Source: Myotis daubentonii (taxonomy: Eukaryota > Chordata > Mammalia > Chiroptera > Vespertilionidae). From it: a stretch of 64,000 bases of DNA. Numbering within the stretch: position 1 is the first letter of the stretch; every line of letters starts with the position of its first letter. A program made the translations under genes and the position numbers. Of the stretch, positions 51,661 to 62,480 are shown piece after piece. The notes beneath the pieces are model-generated. The model saw nothing but the letters and a program-made list of their open reading frames with translations, did no database searches and was not told the origin of the DNA. Location: assembly GCF_963259705.1 (NCBI RefSeq), contig NC_081842.1, forward strand, positions 60,772,787 to 60,836,786, in the 5' to 3' direction.

Positions 51661-54377
51661 AACCACATACCCTGAGTAACAAATTCAAATAGCACCTAAA
51701 TGTATCAAATGAAAATCTTCCTGTCATTCATGTCAAAGGAAATGGCTCTTAAATTTCTTGTAAATTCTTAGTTTTAAATTCATATATTGGTATACTCAGT
51801 AAATACTCAAAAATACTTATACAAGCAGGTTTTTTATTTTTAAAGAATTATGCACACTGTGCTGCCCCTTGCTTTTTTCATATAACAAAACATCATGAAG
51901 CTGTTTCTAAGTCAATACATACATCTCTCCCTCCGTCTTTCTGTTGTGTGATTCTGAGGTAATTACGTGATTAACCAGCATCCTATTAATAACATCATGT
52001 TGTTTCTAGTTTTTCGTCACTATTATTTTGTTGTTACTATTGTTTTGCTAATACAGACGGTATTACAATGACTCTCCTTGAATATATAACTTGTCGTACA
52101 TTAGCTACTACGTTTGAAGTCTGGGGAATTGCAGGATCAAAGCAGATGTGCATGAAGCTGGTTTATTTTTAAAGATTCTCTTGGTAAAGAATAAGCAATG
52201 TGTAGTGGTATTGTTTTTCCAATCATCACTTTCAACTATGTTATGTTAAATACCCGTTGGGCTCTTAAGCATGTCTTGAGCAATTTCCGTAACTTGCCGG
52301 TCCATTTAAAACTTCAAAGCTGATTCCAAGCTTTCCCCTTCCCTGGAGAGACTTGGAAGGGCTCCTTCAACGAATGAAACGGGGGAGGAATGGAGATGAT
52401 GGGAAAGTCAAATATCTTGACTTGGAACATCTCTGTGGGCCATGCTGCTTCTCTGGCTAATTCGGGCAGATGGCTGATGTTATTTGCTGGCAAGCATCAA
52501 GATTTTGAGTGCTTCGTGAGGCCTCCCTCTGTGGCAGTTCCCCCACGTGGATGATGCAGTTCTGACTCAGCCTCTTTCACTCGCTACCTTACTTCCCACC
52601 ACTGGACGGCTGGGGTCCTTCACGTCACAGTTGTTGCTCCTTGAATGGGTAACCTTCTTGGATGGAGTACTGCAAGATAATTCAAGCCCAGACACTTTCC
52701 GCAGGGTCCTCTCAATCCATAGGACAACCACGTGTCCTTGCCACACAAGGTCATGGAAAGCTAGCCACTGTGTACTTTATCCAACTCTTTCTTCCATGTC
52801 AGGTAGGCACCCAGGGAAAGATATTAGTAAACCTGTCCATGCCTGAGCAGACCTCTCTTAGGAAAGGAAATGTCTATCTCCCTTTCTTGCTGGCAGCCCT
52901 AATTTTTGTTAATGCTCCTCTTGGCACCCCATTCACTTGGATTCAAGGACAGGAAAGCATCCCTCATTCTCTTCCCCAAAGGAAAAGAGAAAAGCCTCTC
53001 AGAGTGATCACTGTTGTCTTTTCTCACAGGACCAGGGACCACCGCTGAGCATTCCCCCTGTTCCTTCCAGTCTTCTTAATTTAACTCAGCATTTTGGTTG
53101 GGTGGTCTTGCTAGTAGCAGTGCCAGTTTTGTTTCCTTTAAGGTGACCAGTTGATGGCTTTCCTGGAAATGTACACATATCTAGTTTTTTTTGTTTTTTG
53201 TTTCCTAGTGTCTTGCGGATCACCTTTGGGTTTAAATGCAATTTAGAAACAGAAAATGTCCCTCTCAATTTCTTGTTATATGCATTTAGCTACTTATAAA
53301 TTACTCCCCGAAAAGTAACACCACATACAGCATATGGAAATTCCTGGTTTGCCTAAGCCCTTCATAATATTCCTTGCAATCATTCTGAAAGGAGATGTGA
53401 TAAAAGTTTATGAAATAATGAAGAGTGTGGATGAGGCAACCAGAGAGTGCCGACTCTCCATTAAATCGCAAAGTATGTAAATTGTGAAACAGGAAAATTT
53501 AATAAGCAAGCAGTATGCACAGTAGATTAGGGACTGAGAGAATCCATTCCTCAATGAGACCATGCAAGTTGAAAAAGGATTTAGAGGAAATTGAAGAGGG
53601 ATGAACCAAGATAGAGTCTTTCTTAGGGAAAAATAAAAATTCAGAGGATTTGTCATATCTTTCTGAGGTCATGGAGTACAGCTGAACATTCACACAATAT
53701 GTGCGTAGGTTTCACTCTAATAGTAGAGCCCTCAGCTGAGTGGGTAATGGAGATGATACAGTCTCACCTCCCAAAAGTGGGGGGCCCAGTACATCAGATC
53801 CTGCTTAGGGTTCTCTGGGGCTCATCAGTTGTCCAGCCATGCTGGAACTCTTTGTCCCAAACTCAGATGCCAGTCTATACACCTCAAAGGAAATCATTTC
53901 ACTCCTCCCTACTGGGCCGCTGACAAACTGCTGTTTCTACTGGCACTCTCACACACTTGGGGTGGAAAGGGGCACTGTACACGTTTTGGAAGTTTGTCAT
54001 TGTTAATTGAAGAGTCCAGCTCCAGGCCAATATCCTGTGTGTAATATTTCAGACTTGGTCATAAGAAATTATGAGGTTTTGCCTGGCAGGCCTCATGGGG
54101 AGAAGCACCCCTCCCATAGCAGACTTGCACTGCCAATACATTACACTTTTCTCTACTTCCACTCAGTACTTTTCTACTACTCAGCCTTCCTTCCCTCTCC
54201 CGCCCCTGGCCCATGGGTCCATAAAGAGGCCGGCGCTTTTGTTCAGGGCCCTTTGACAGTGAGATGATTTCCCCTAAATGTACTACATCCACCTGAAAAG
54301 TTTTCAAAATATGTACATTAACAACCTAAATGCCCAGCAATGAGGATTGTATCAAAACATTTTGCATCTATAAGATA
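51661..54377. other. Long stretch without a recognised gene
   Basis: The part at 51880-52120 looks like an old LINE-1. The 52540-53150 part is less AT-rich and has overlapping ORFs of 99 and 128 codons; I compared their residues with exon and retroviral motifs that I know and found none. No splice-consistent exon set is evident. Confidence 0.35.
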
Positions 54378-55119
54378 CTAGAGGCCCGGTGCACAAAAAT
54401 ATGTGCACTCAGGGGGAAGGGGGGGCGTCCCTCAGCCCGGCCTGTGCCCTCTCGCAGTCTGGGACCCCTCAGGAGATAACGACCTGCTGGCTTAAGCCTG
54501 TTCCCGGGTGGTAGAGGGCAGGCCCAACCCCTAGGTGCAGCCCCTGGTCAGGCTCAGAGCAGCGCTGATTGGGGAGTTGGGGCGCCGCCCCTGTCATGCA
54601 CAGAGCAGGGCGGATCGGGAGGTTGTGATGCCACCCTCAGTCACACTCAGGGTAGGGCTGATTGGGGGGTTGGGGCACCGCCCCCTGTCACACTCAAGGC
54701 AGGGTCGATGGGCAGGTTGCGGCTCCACCCCCTGTCACGCACAGAACAGGGCCAATCGGGGTTGGGGCGCTGCCCCCTGTCATGCACAGAGCGGGGCCCA
54801 TCAGGGGGTTGGGGAGCTCCCCCCTGTCACACACAGAGCAGGGCAGATCAGGGGGTTGGGGCGCCGCACCCTGTCACACTCAGGGCAGGGCCAATGGGGA
54901 GGTTATGGCTCTATCCCGTCACACACAGAGCAGGGCCTGTGGTGGTGGGTGGGGGGTTGGGGCGCCGCACCCTGTCACACACAGAGCAGGGCCGATCAGG
55001 GGGTTGGGGCACCGCAGCCTGTCACACACAGAGCTGCAGGGCGATCAGGGGGTTGGGGTGCTGCCCCCTGTCACGATGATCCCAGTGCTGGGAGGCATAT
55101 TACCCTTTTACTATATAGA
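54378..55119 (-). mobile_element. HeliBat-type Helitron carrying a minisatellite
   Basis: 3' CTAG at 54378-54381 with GTGCACAAAAATATGTGCAC, and 5' end TCTATATAGTAAAAGGG on the minus strand at 55119. Most of the body is the tandem array at 54565-55071. Confidence 0.85.
54565..55071. repeat. Minisatellite, ~47-bp unit, about 11 copies
   Basis: Each unit has GTTGGGGCGCCGCCCCCTGT followed by CACACACAGAGCAGGGC and a GATCAGGGG-like end. Units differ at many positions, so the array is not very young. The 123-213-codon open frames across it exist only because the repeat lacks stops. Confidence 0.9.
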
Positions 55120-55755
55120 GGCCTGGTGCACGGGTGGGGGCCAGCTGGTTTGCCCTGAAGGGTGTCCTGGATCAGGGTGGGGGTCCCCACTGGGGTGCCT
55201 GGCCAGCCTGGATGAGGGGATGATGGCTGTTTGTAGCTGGTCACACACCCTTCAGGGTGGGGGTCCCCACTGGGGTGCCTGGCCAGTCTGGGTGAGGGGC
55301 TGAGGGCTGTTTTCAGGCTGGCAGGTGACTGAAGCTCCCAACCGCTCCTTTTTTTCTTTTTTTTTTATTCTGGGCCAGCTTTAGCTCTGAGGCTCCAGCT
55401 CTTAGGCCTCCACTGCTGAAAGCAGGTTTCTGGCCTTTGTTTACCTTCTGTATTTGAAACAATGTTGCGATCCTGCTGGCTGAAGCTGGGCGACTAAAGC
55501 AGGTTTCTGGGGTTTTGTTTAGCTTCTATATTTGTAACATAGTTGCTTAGAGTTGCAGCTCAGAGGCTGGCAGCGGCAGGCGGGGAACATTGGAGTCCTC
55601 CGTCACTGAAGCAAGCAAGCCTCATGTTAGTTTCAAGCTGCCTGGCTGTCGGCCGCCATCTTGGCTGGCAGTTAATTTGCATATCGCCCTGATTAGCCAA
55701 TGGGAAGGGTAGCGGTCATATGCTAATTACCATGTTTCTCTTTTATTAGGTAGGA
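55117..55755 (-). mobile_element. HeliBat-type Helitron directly abutting the previous one
   Basis: It starts in TAGAGGCCTGGTGCACGGG, the usual 3' flank, with no spacer after the first Helitron. The 5' end (minus strand) is TCCTACCTAATAAAAGAG at 55755, the subfamily of 20966-21604. It has a tandem pair of ~100 bp units at 55160-55310 and a CCGCCATCTTGGCTGG block near 55655. Confidence 0.83.
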
Positions 55756-56260
55756 TAATAATTTTAGATATTAAAAATGACAGTGGAGATAAATGAAAAG
55801 ATGCCCATTATAGATGGTTCAAAGCAGAACATTTTCTATATTTGCATTCATGTAAAAAGAAGTATGCAAACAAAATAGTTACCAGCTGTTACCTCCACAA
55901 CATTACCAAGGTTTACCTCTGGGTGGTGAGGTTATGTATTAATTTTCTTACCTATCTGTATTTTCTAATCTAGGATGAACAGGTATTATTTTTGTAATAA
56001 GAAAAAAGACATAAAAATTATTTTTAATGTGTATGAGCACATTAAATGAGCAATTCTATATCTTGACATTTTAAGCATGCATGAAACGATTTAGCTAAAG
56101 TAATGTTTATCGAAAATTTTTTTATAGTAGAGAAAAATGTAGAAATAACTCAATTGCTAATGGTAAGACATTGGGAAAATAAATTTTAATACATTAATAG
56201 ATTATAATATTAGGCAACTAAATGTTTAATTATTTGAAAAGAAGTTCATAATGTATTAAT
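55756..56260. other. Old interspersed repeat, family not named
   Basis: The part at 55900-56020 ('tttacctctgggtggtgagg', 'attttctaatctaggatgaa') resembles the stretch at 59560-59690 ('tttctgggtggtgagatta'), so both are parts of one old repeat. No gene. Confidence 0.35.
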
Positions 56261-56275
56261 AGGTTATTGTTTTTT

Positions 56276-56505
56276 ATTTATTTATTTTTTTTTAAATATA
56301 TTTTATTGATTTTTTACAGAGAGGAAGGGAGAGAGATAGAGAGTTAGAAACATCGATGAGAGAGGAACATCGATCAGCTGCCTCCTGCACATCTCCTACT
56401 GGGGATGTGCCCGCAACCCAGGTACATGCCCTTGACCGGAATCAAACCTGGGACCTCTCAGTCCGCAAGCCAATGCTCTATCCACTGAGCCAAACCGGTT
56501 TCGGC
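56276..56505 (-). mobile_element. VES-type SINE
   Basis: The minus strand begins GCCGAAACCGGTTTGGCTCAG. The 15-bp duplication AGGTTATTGTTTTTT is perfect (56261-56275, 56506-56520). Confidence 0.94.
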
Positions 56506-56659
56506 AGGTTATTGTTTTTTAAAGGCAGGTTATACAATAGTGTATTTCCATACCCTTTGATCCCAAAACTCAACTTTTAGGAAATACTGGCAAAAAGAAA
56601 CAAGTATAAATATCTTGATTGTATCATTTCAGTGAAATTTTAGAAGTTACACTAAATTT

Positions 56660-56902
56660 GCCCTAGCCGGTTTGGCTCAGTGGATAGAGCGTCGGCCTGT
56701 AGACTCAAGGGTCCCAGGTTCGATTCCGGTCAAGGGCATGTGCCTCGGTTGCGGGCACATCCCCAATAGGGAGTGTCCAGGAGGCAGCTGATCAAGTGTG
56801 CAGGAGGCAGCTGATCAATGTTTCTCTCTCATCGATGTTTCTGACACTCTGTCCCTCTCCCTTCCTCTCTGTAAAAAATCAATAAAATATATTAAAAAAA
56901 AA
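56660..56902 (+). mobile_element. VES-type SINE with small internal duplication
   Basis: It begins GCCCTAGCCGGTTTGGCTCAG and has the best tRNA-like boxes in the window. A 17-bp perfect duplication flanks it (56642-56658, 56903-56919). A ~25-bp segment with CAGGAGGCAGCTGATCAA is doubled in the body (near 56778-56820). Confidence 0.94.
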
Positions 56903-57126
56903 AGAAGTTACACTAAATTACCCATGTAGAATGCCCCCCCAAAAATAATGACATAGGCTACTAAGCAACTTTTTTTAAAAAAATGAAATAAATTTCTATG
57001 TGCTAACATGAAAAATGTCATGATCTATTCTTAAATGAAAATATACACGCATGAAGGGGTTATAAAATACATTCTAAATTGTATATCTCTATGCTGGTTT
57101 GATAGCTATATGAAAGCATCTATCCT

Positions 57127-57504
57127 TCCTATATAATAAAGCAGTAATATGCAAATTTACCCTCACACCCTTGTGTGACAAGATGGTCACCCCCACATCA
57201 TCACAAGATGGCCGGCAGGGGAGGGCAGTTGGGGGTGATCGGGCTGGCTGGGGAGCAGTTAGGTGTCAATCAGGCTGGCAGGGGAGTGGTTAGGGGGCTA
57301 CCAGGCAGGCAGGCAGAGGTGGTTAAGGGCAATCAGGCAGGCAGGCAGGCAAGTGGTTAGGAGCCATCGGTTCCAGATTATGAGAGGGATGTCCGACTGC
57401 CAGCAGTCAGACATCCCCTGAGGGGTCCCATTGGAGAGGGTGCAGGCTGGGCTGAGGGACACCACCCCCCCTCAGTGCACAAATTTCATGCACCAGGCCT
57501 CTAG
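57127..57504 (+). mobile_element. HeliBat-type Helitron, target of a HAL1 insertion
   Basis: It starts TCCTATATAATAAAGCAG and ends with GTGCACAAATTTCATGCACC and CTAG at 57501-57504. Short GGCAGGCAGGCAG runs occur inside. Its last 14 bases form part of the target duplication of the next element. Confidence 0.9.
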
Positions 57505-57512
57505 TATCTTTT

Positions 57513-59437
57513 TTTTTTTTAATTAAATCTTTATTGTTCAGATTATTACATTTGTTCCTTTTTTTTCCCCCCCATAACTCCCCTCCTCCCAGTTCCCGCC
57601 CCACCCTCAGCCCTCACTCCCCACCCACTGTCCTCATCCATAGGTGCACGATTTTTGTCCAGTCTCTTCCCACATCTCCCACACCCCTTCCCCCCCCAAG
57701 AATAGTCAGTCCATTCCCTTTCTATGTCCCTGATTCTATTATAATCAACAGTTTATTCTGTTCATCAGATTATTTATTCACTTGATTCTTAGATTCACTT
57801 GTTGATAGATGCATATTTGTTGTTCATAATTTGTATCTTTACCTTTTTCTTACTCTTCCTCTTCTTAAAGGATACCTTTCAGCATTTCATATAATCCTGG
57901 TTTGGTGGTGATGAACTCCTTTAGCTTTTCCTTATCTGTGAAGCTCTTTATCTGACCTTCAATTCTGAATGATAGCTTTGCTGGATAAAGTAATCTTGGT
58001 TGTAGGTTCTTGGTATTCATCACTTTGAATATTTCTTGCCACTCCCTTCTGGCCTGCAAAGTTTCTGTTGAGAAATCAGCTGACAGTCGTATGGGTATTC
58101 CCTTGTAGGTAACTGAGTTTCTTTCTCTTGCTGTTTTTAAGATTCTCTCTTTATCTTTTGCTCTTGGCATTTTAATTATGATGTGTCTTGGTGTGGTCCT
58201 CTTTGGATTCCTTTTGTTTGGGGTTCTCCGCGCTTCTTGGACCTGTAAGTCCATTTCTTTCGCCAGGTGGGGGAAGTTTTCTGTCATTATTTCTTCAAAT
58301 AGGTTTTCAATATCTTGCTCTCTCTCATCTTCTGGCACCCCTATAATTCTGATGTTGGTACACTTGAAGCTGTCCCAGAGGCTCCTTACACTATCCTCGC
58401 ATTTTTGGATTCTTTTTTCAATTTGCTTTTCCGGTTGGATGTTTTTTGCTTCCTCGCATTTCAAATCATTGACTTGATTCTTGCGCTCCTCTGGTCTGCT
58501 GTCGGGAGTCTGTATAATATTCGTTATTTCAGTCTGTGTGTGCTTAATTTCTAGTTGGTTCCCCAATATAAGATCGAGGGTCTTATTAGTTTTCGTGTAG
58601 AGCTCATTAAGTTTATCGGCAGCTTCTAAACAGTTCTTGAGAGACCTTAAAAGTGTGGTTCTGAACTCTATATCTTCCTTTGACAATTTTGTCCTGTTTC
58701 TTTGTCTCCGCATTTTGTTATGCTTCCTTGGTGCACCCCCTAGTGGTCTTTGTTCACAGTCTTATAGATAAATCTTGATTGTTGTAGCTAATTCCAGGGA
58801 GGGTTTGACCTCCAGGCCAAGTGGCTATGAGAATCAGCTGTGTCAGCAGTGAGAGAACTTCTGTCCTCTAGGGCAGTGCTAATCTAGCCTTTGCCTGAGG
58901 CTATCTGGCAAATGCCTCTGTGCAGGGCTTGGGCGGGGCGGGTCGCACAGGATCAACAGGGTGGGCCGGAGAGAGCAGTTATGGCGGCTCTCAGTCCTGT
59001 CCCCAGGGGCTCTGCCTCTCTGAGTCCCAGCACCCGCTGCAAAGCTCAGAGAGAAAGCTGCACTCGCTCTGACCGAAGCCAGACAGTCCCGCTTCTCCCG
59101 TTTGAGTCTGGGTCCCTAAAGACTCGCCCGGATCTGGTGCTCAGAGTCTGCGACTCCCTCCCGATTGAAAACGCCAACCGCGCCCTCCGCCGCCAGCCCG
59201 CTCCGCGCACTCCGCACCTCAGAATTTGACTTCAGCACTGCGCCTCCTCTGAGTGTCCATATGCGTTTCTCTTTCCTCCTAGTTGTAGGACTTCCACTCA
59301 GCCAGCGTTCCTGTGGTTCTGGGTGATGTCCCTTCCGTTTTTTGGTTTCACTTTTGAAGTAGTTGTTCAAAGCAGCAAACTCCGGCGTTAACCTATGCCG
59401 CCATCTTGGTTCTCTCCCGACCGGAACACTTTAACTT
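57513..59437 (-). mobile_element. Structurally complete half-LINE-1 (HAL1)
   Basis: Minus-strand order: 5' UTR (59437-58714, GC-rich, CpG-rich, with an AAGATGGCGG YY1-type site about 30 bp from the start), ORF1 (58713-57865), 3' UTR with a G-rich tract (57864-57530), and A-tail (about 57522-57513). The target duplication is 22 bp and perfect (57491-57512, 59438-59459). There is no ORF2, endonuclease or reverse transcriptase, so movement depended on LINE-1 proteins from elsewhere. Total 1,925 bp. Confidence 0.93.
57865..58713 (-). CDS. LINE-1-type ORF1 protein of the HAL1 element, intact frame
   Basis: The 282-residue protein is open from MRRQRNRTKLSKED to the final EMLKGIL. Residues about 30-135 are heptad-rich (L-N-E-L-Y-T-K-T-N-K-T-L, then E-K-Q-I-E-K-R-I-Q-K) and should form the trimeric coiled coil. 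Residues about 137-190 are the RNA-recognition motif (N-I-R-I-I-G-V-P-E). The C-terminal domain follows (R-H-I-I-I-K-M, Y-K-G-I-P-I-R-L-S-A-D-F, L-Q-P-R-L-L-Y-P-A-K-L-S-F). In LINE-1 biology this protein binds RNA as a chaperone in the ribonucleoprotein. The copy at the window start encodes the same C terminus with two differences in 21 residues. Whether this copy is transcribed is unknown. Confidence 0.93.
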   Translation of the reverse strand: MRRQRNRTKLSKEDIEFRTTLLRSLKNCLEAADKLNELYTKTNKTLDLILGNQLEIKHTQTEITNIIQTPDSRPEERKNQVNDLKCEEAKNIQPEKQIEKRIQKCEDSVRSLWDSFKCTNIRIIGVPEDEREQDIENLFEEIMTENFPHLAKEMDLQVQEARRTPNKRNPKRTTPRHIIIKMPRAKDKERILKTARERNSVTYKGIPIRLSADFSTETLQARREWQEIFKVMNTKNLQPRLLYPAKLSFRIEGQIKSFTDKEKLKEFITTKPGLYEMLKGIL

Positions 59438-59459
59438 CACCAGGCCTCTAGTATCTTTT

Positions 59460-60362
59460 ATAAACAGAAAAAAAAATATTTAAAAAGCACATTTAATATA
59501 TGTGTATATGAGAATGTAATATGCGTAGCAAAAAAATCTGAAAGAATATTTCTCGAAATGATGACAGTGGTTATTTCTGGGTGGTGAGATTAGAGCTGTA
59601 TTTTATTTTGTTATTTTTGCTATTCAATATTCTTGGAGATTTTTAAAATAAATATATTACTTCATAATAAGAAAAATTAAAACTGCTTTAAATTTTAGGA
59701 CTTTCATTTAGTTTTCATTCCTAATAATCCCATTGGCCCTGCCCAGGGTTGCCCACAGCCCCTATGTTCCCCACTGTGGAAATGCAGCTTCTCACAGGCA
59801 GAGGCAGCTTAGTTCAAAGCAAAAAAGACAAAGAAGTCCATTCACAAAAGATCACAGATTGTATAATTTTATAATTTATATAATTTATAAATTATATAAT
59901 TTATAATTCATACAAAAGCCCAGAATAGGGTAACCTACATGTAGAGAAAGTAGGTTAGTGGTTGCTTAGGGCAGTAGCAGGAAGGGGGGGTGAGAACTGT
60001 GGGGAGGGGTGATAGCTAAAGAATATGGGGTTTTCTTTTTTTTTAAACTTATATATATATATATATTTTTATGTTTAATGCCATTTTATGTTGGAGAATA
60101 TACTCTACAGTGGTCTAACAGGACGTTAGATTTCAAGAAAGCTCCACAATATCTGAGCCGCTGCTTTATTATTTCCATTTTTGAGATGAGGAAACAGAGA
60201 ACAGGTAGAGCGTGTTGGTCACATGGCTTGCAAGTGGAGGCAAGAAGCCGGTCTGCCTCCGCAGTCCACACCCTTTCTGCACTGTGACCTTCAGTTGTGT
60301 TGGAGATAGGCAAGAAAGGATCTTTCTTCCCAAGGGCCTAAAAATGATACCCCCTCTTTTTA
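59460..60362. other. Old repeat remnants, no gene
   Basis: 59540-59690 resembles the repeat at 55900-56020, and 60155-60290 is an antisense MIR-like piece ('gagatgaggaaacagagaacagg', 'cacatggcttgcaagtgg'). A TATA-rich tract lies at 60047-60068 and AT-rich inverted repeats near 59860-59910. Confidence 0.45.
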
Positions 60363-60374
60363 AAAAAATATGGT

Positions 60375-60463
60375 GCCCTAACTGGTTTGGCTCAGTGGAT
60401 AGAGCATCAGCCTGCGGACTGAAGGGCCCCAGGTTTGATTCCAGTCAATAAAAATATATTTTT
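60375..60463 (+). mobile_element. Mini-SINE: tRNA-like head joined to the A-tail
   Basis: It begins GCCCTAACTGGTTTGGCTCAG, contains the B box GGTTTGATTCC and jumps straight to CAATAAAAATATATTT, with about 130 bp of body missing. A perfect 12-bp duplication AAAAAATATGGT flanks it (60363-60374, 60464-60475), so it inserted in this short form. Confidence 0.88.
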
Positions 60464-60550
60464 AAAAAATATGGTAATATATGTAACAAAATTTACTAAT
60501 TGAACCATTATTACGTGTACAGTTCTGTAGCATCAAGCACATTCACATTT

Positions 60551-60779
60551 AAAAATATATATATATTTTTATTGATTTCAGGGAGGAAGGAAGAGGGAAA
60601 AAAGATAGAAGCATCAATGATGAGAAAGAATCATTCATTGATCAGCTGCCTCCTGCACACCCCACACTGAGTGAGGATGGAGCCCGCAACTTCGGCCTGT
60701 GCCCTGACCGGGAATTGAACAATGACCTCCTTGTTCATACTAGTAGGTTGACACTCAACCACTAAAACACGCCAGCTGG
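60551..60779 (-). mobile_element. VES-type SINE
   Basis: The minus strand begins CCAGCTGGCGTGTTTTAGTGG. The 14-bp duplication GCACATTCACATTT is perfect (60537-60550, 60780-60793). Confidence 0.92.
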
Positions 60780-61048
60780 GCACATTCACATTTCTTGTGC
60801 AACCATCATCACTATCCCTCTTCAGAACTTTTTCATCTTCCCCCACTGAAACTCGGCACCCATTAAAAAATAACTCCCCATTTTTCCCACCCCTCCCTCC
60901 AACCCCAGGCAACCATCATTCTACTTCTCTCAGTATGAATTTGACTACTCTAGGTCCCTCATATAAATGGAATTATACAATATTTGTCATTGGTGACTGG
61001 CTTATTTCACTTAGCATAATGTTTTCAAGGTTCATCCATGAGTTAGAC

Positions 61049-61275
61049 CAGTGATGGCGAACCTTTTGAGTTCAGCATTTTGAAAAACCCTAACTTAACT
61101 CTGGTGCCGTGTCATATATAGAAATTTTTTGATATTTGCAACCATAGTAAAACAAAGACTTATATTTTTGATATTTATTTTATATATTTAAATGCCATTT
61201 AACAAACAAAAATCAACCAAAAAAATGAGTTCGCATGTCACCTCTGACACGCGTGTCATAGGTTCGCCATCACTG
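61049..61275. mobile_element. Short hAT element, 235-bp family, copy 3
   Basis: Same orientation as the 6178 copy, with an 8-bp deletion near the left end (the GGCGTGTC part). A perfect 8-bp duplication AGTTAGAC flanks it (61041-61048, 61276-61283). Confidence 0.92.
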
Positions 61276-61555
61276 AGTTAGACTTTCATTCCTTTTTAAG
61301 ACTGGATTAATATTCAGTCTTATATTCAGTCTATAATTAATATTCCGTTATATGTATATACCATATTTTGTTTTTCCATTCATCTAGTGATGGACACTTT
61401 GATTGCTTCCACCTTTTTTTTTTTTGCCTGCTGCAGATAATGCTGGTACAGACACAAATATAGAAATACCTGTTTGAGTCCCTGCTTTCAATTCGTTATG
61501 GTATATACACAAGATTGGAATTGCTGGATCATATGTAATTCTACATTTTATTCTC

Positions 61556-62480
61556 ACTGGCTGAGGTTTCTTGAGGAAATAAAATTACCTTAAAATTGAC
61601 TGTGGTGATGGGTGCAGGTATCTGTGAAAGCACTGAAAACTGCTGAGTTGTAAAGTTTAAATGGGTGAATTGTATGCTACTTGAATAAATATACCTTTTT
61701 TTTTTAAAGCAAAAAAGACATTTGCTTAAGAGCACTATAGGCTGAGCCCGTCTCAACTTTCATCCATAAGAAGGTCTAGACAACCAGCAAGCTTCCCAAC
61801 CTCAAAGGACTGGCAATTTGCATCAACTGTGCTGGATTCTGGACACCTAGTTTCGGGGTGTCTGGTGCTCATTAAAACTCTCCCTCTGGCCACAGTGCAT
61901 TATAGATTCAGTGATGAAGTGGGTTGGAGAACGTCCATTTTATTAATTTAATTATTCTTAATATAATGTTTACTTCTGTTTCCCACAGGTGTTCCCCTCT
62001 GTATCTTGTTCCTGCCTGTCCCGTGGAACTCACTGTCTGACAAGTGAGGCCTAGGAGGCAGGCTCCCTACGAAGTCTCATAATGGTAACCCTCTCCAGTG
62101 ACCTCCCATCATCTTAGCAGGCACCAACAAACGATGTCTCTTACCTTTTAAAGGCTTGCTGAGGATTGAAAGGTAACCTTAGAGTCATTTTGGTGCATGA
62201 CTGTAACATGAAAAAAATATATAACCTAACAATAATCTACTAATTACTGTGACTCAGTACCTCTGGTTCACAAAGACCAGTGTCCACACATGTAAGGAGT
62301 AGGAATCTTCCCACTCACGTTGTAAGATATTGTTTAGTTTGTGTTTCTGAAACAGCTCATTACCTATTGTGTTATTGAAATTCTAGAATATATCTGCCCT
62401 TCTAATTCAAAGATGATGCTATTTCTGCTTTTATTTCTTGGAATGAATATTCCACATTAACATTATTTTTGTTGTTTGTT
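61556..62480. other. Unassigned intergenic sequence
   Basis: The start resembles the 3' UTR of an old LINE ('gttgtaaagtttaaatgggtgaattgtatg' near 61649). No gene is recognised in the rest. Confidence 0.35.

Larger units (their letters stand above)
60476..61555 (-). mobile_element. LINE-1 3' half remnant, reverse, with nested SINE and hAT
   Basis: 'cttgtgcaaccatcatcac', 'cccaggcaaccatcattctac', 'gaattatacaatatttgtca', 'ggcttatttcacttagcata' and 'gattggaattgctggatcat' run as the reverse of old LINE-1. The reading frame is lost. Interrupted at 60551 and 61049. Confidence 0.75.

Noticed and set aside
54565..55071. CRISPR-like array
   Set aside because: The units are contiguous with no unique spacers and lie in a mammalian Helitron.
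54535..55303. ORFs of 123-213 codons with repeated PCHTQSRAD-like units
   Set aside because: They follow the 47-bp minisatellite in different frames; a tandem DNA repeat without stops explains them.
56660..56740. A possible functional tRNA gene
   Set aside because: A and B boxes are those of a SINE head; the body and A-tail with target duplication follow, and the cloverleaf is not maintained.
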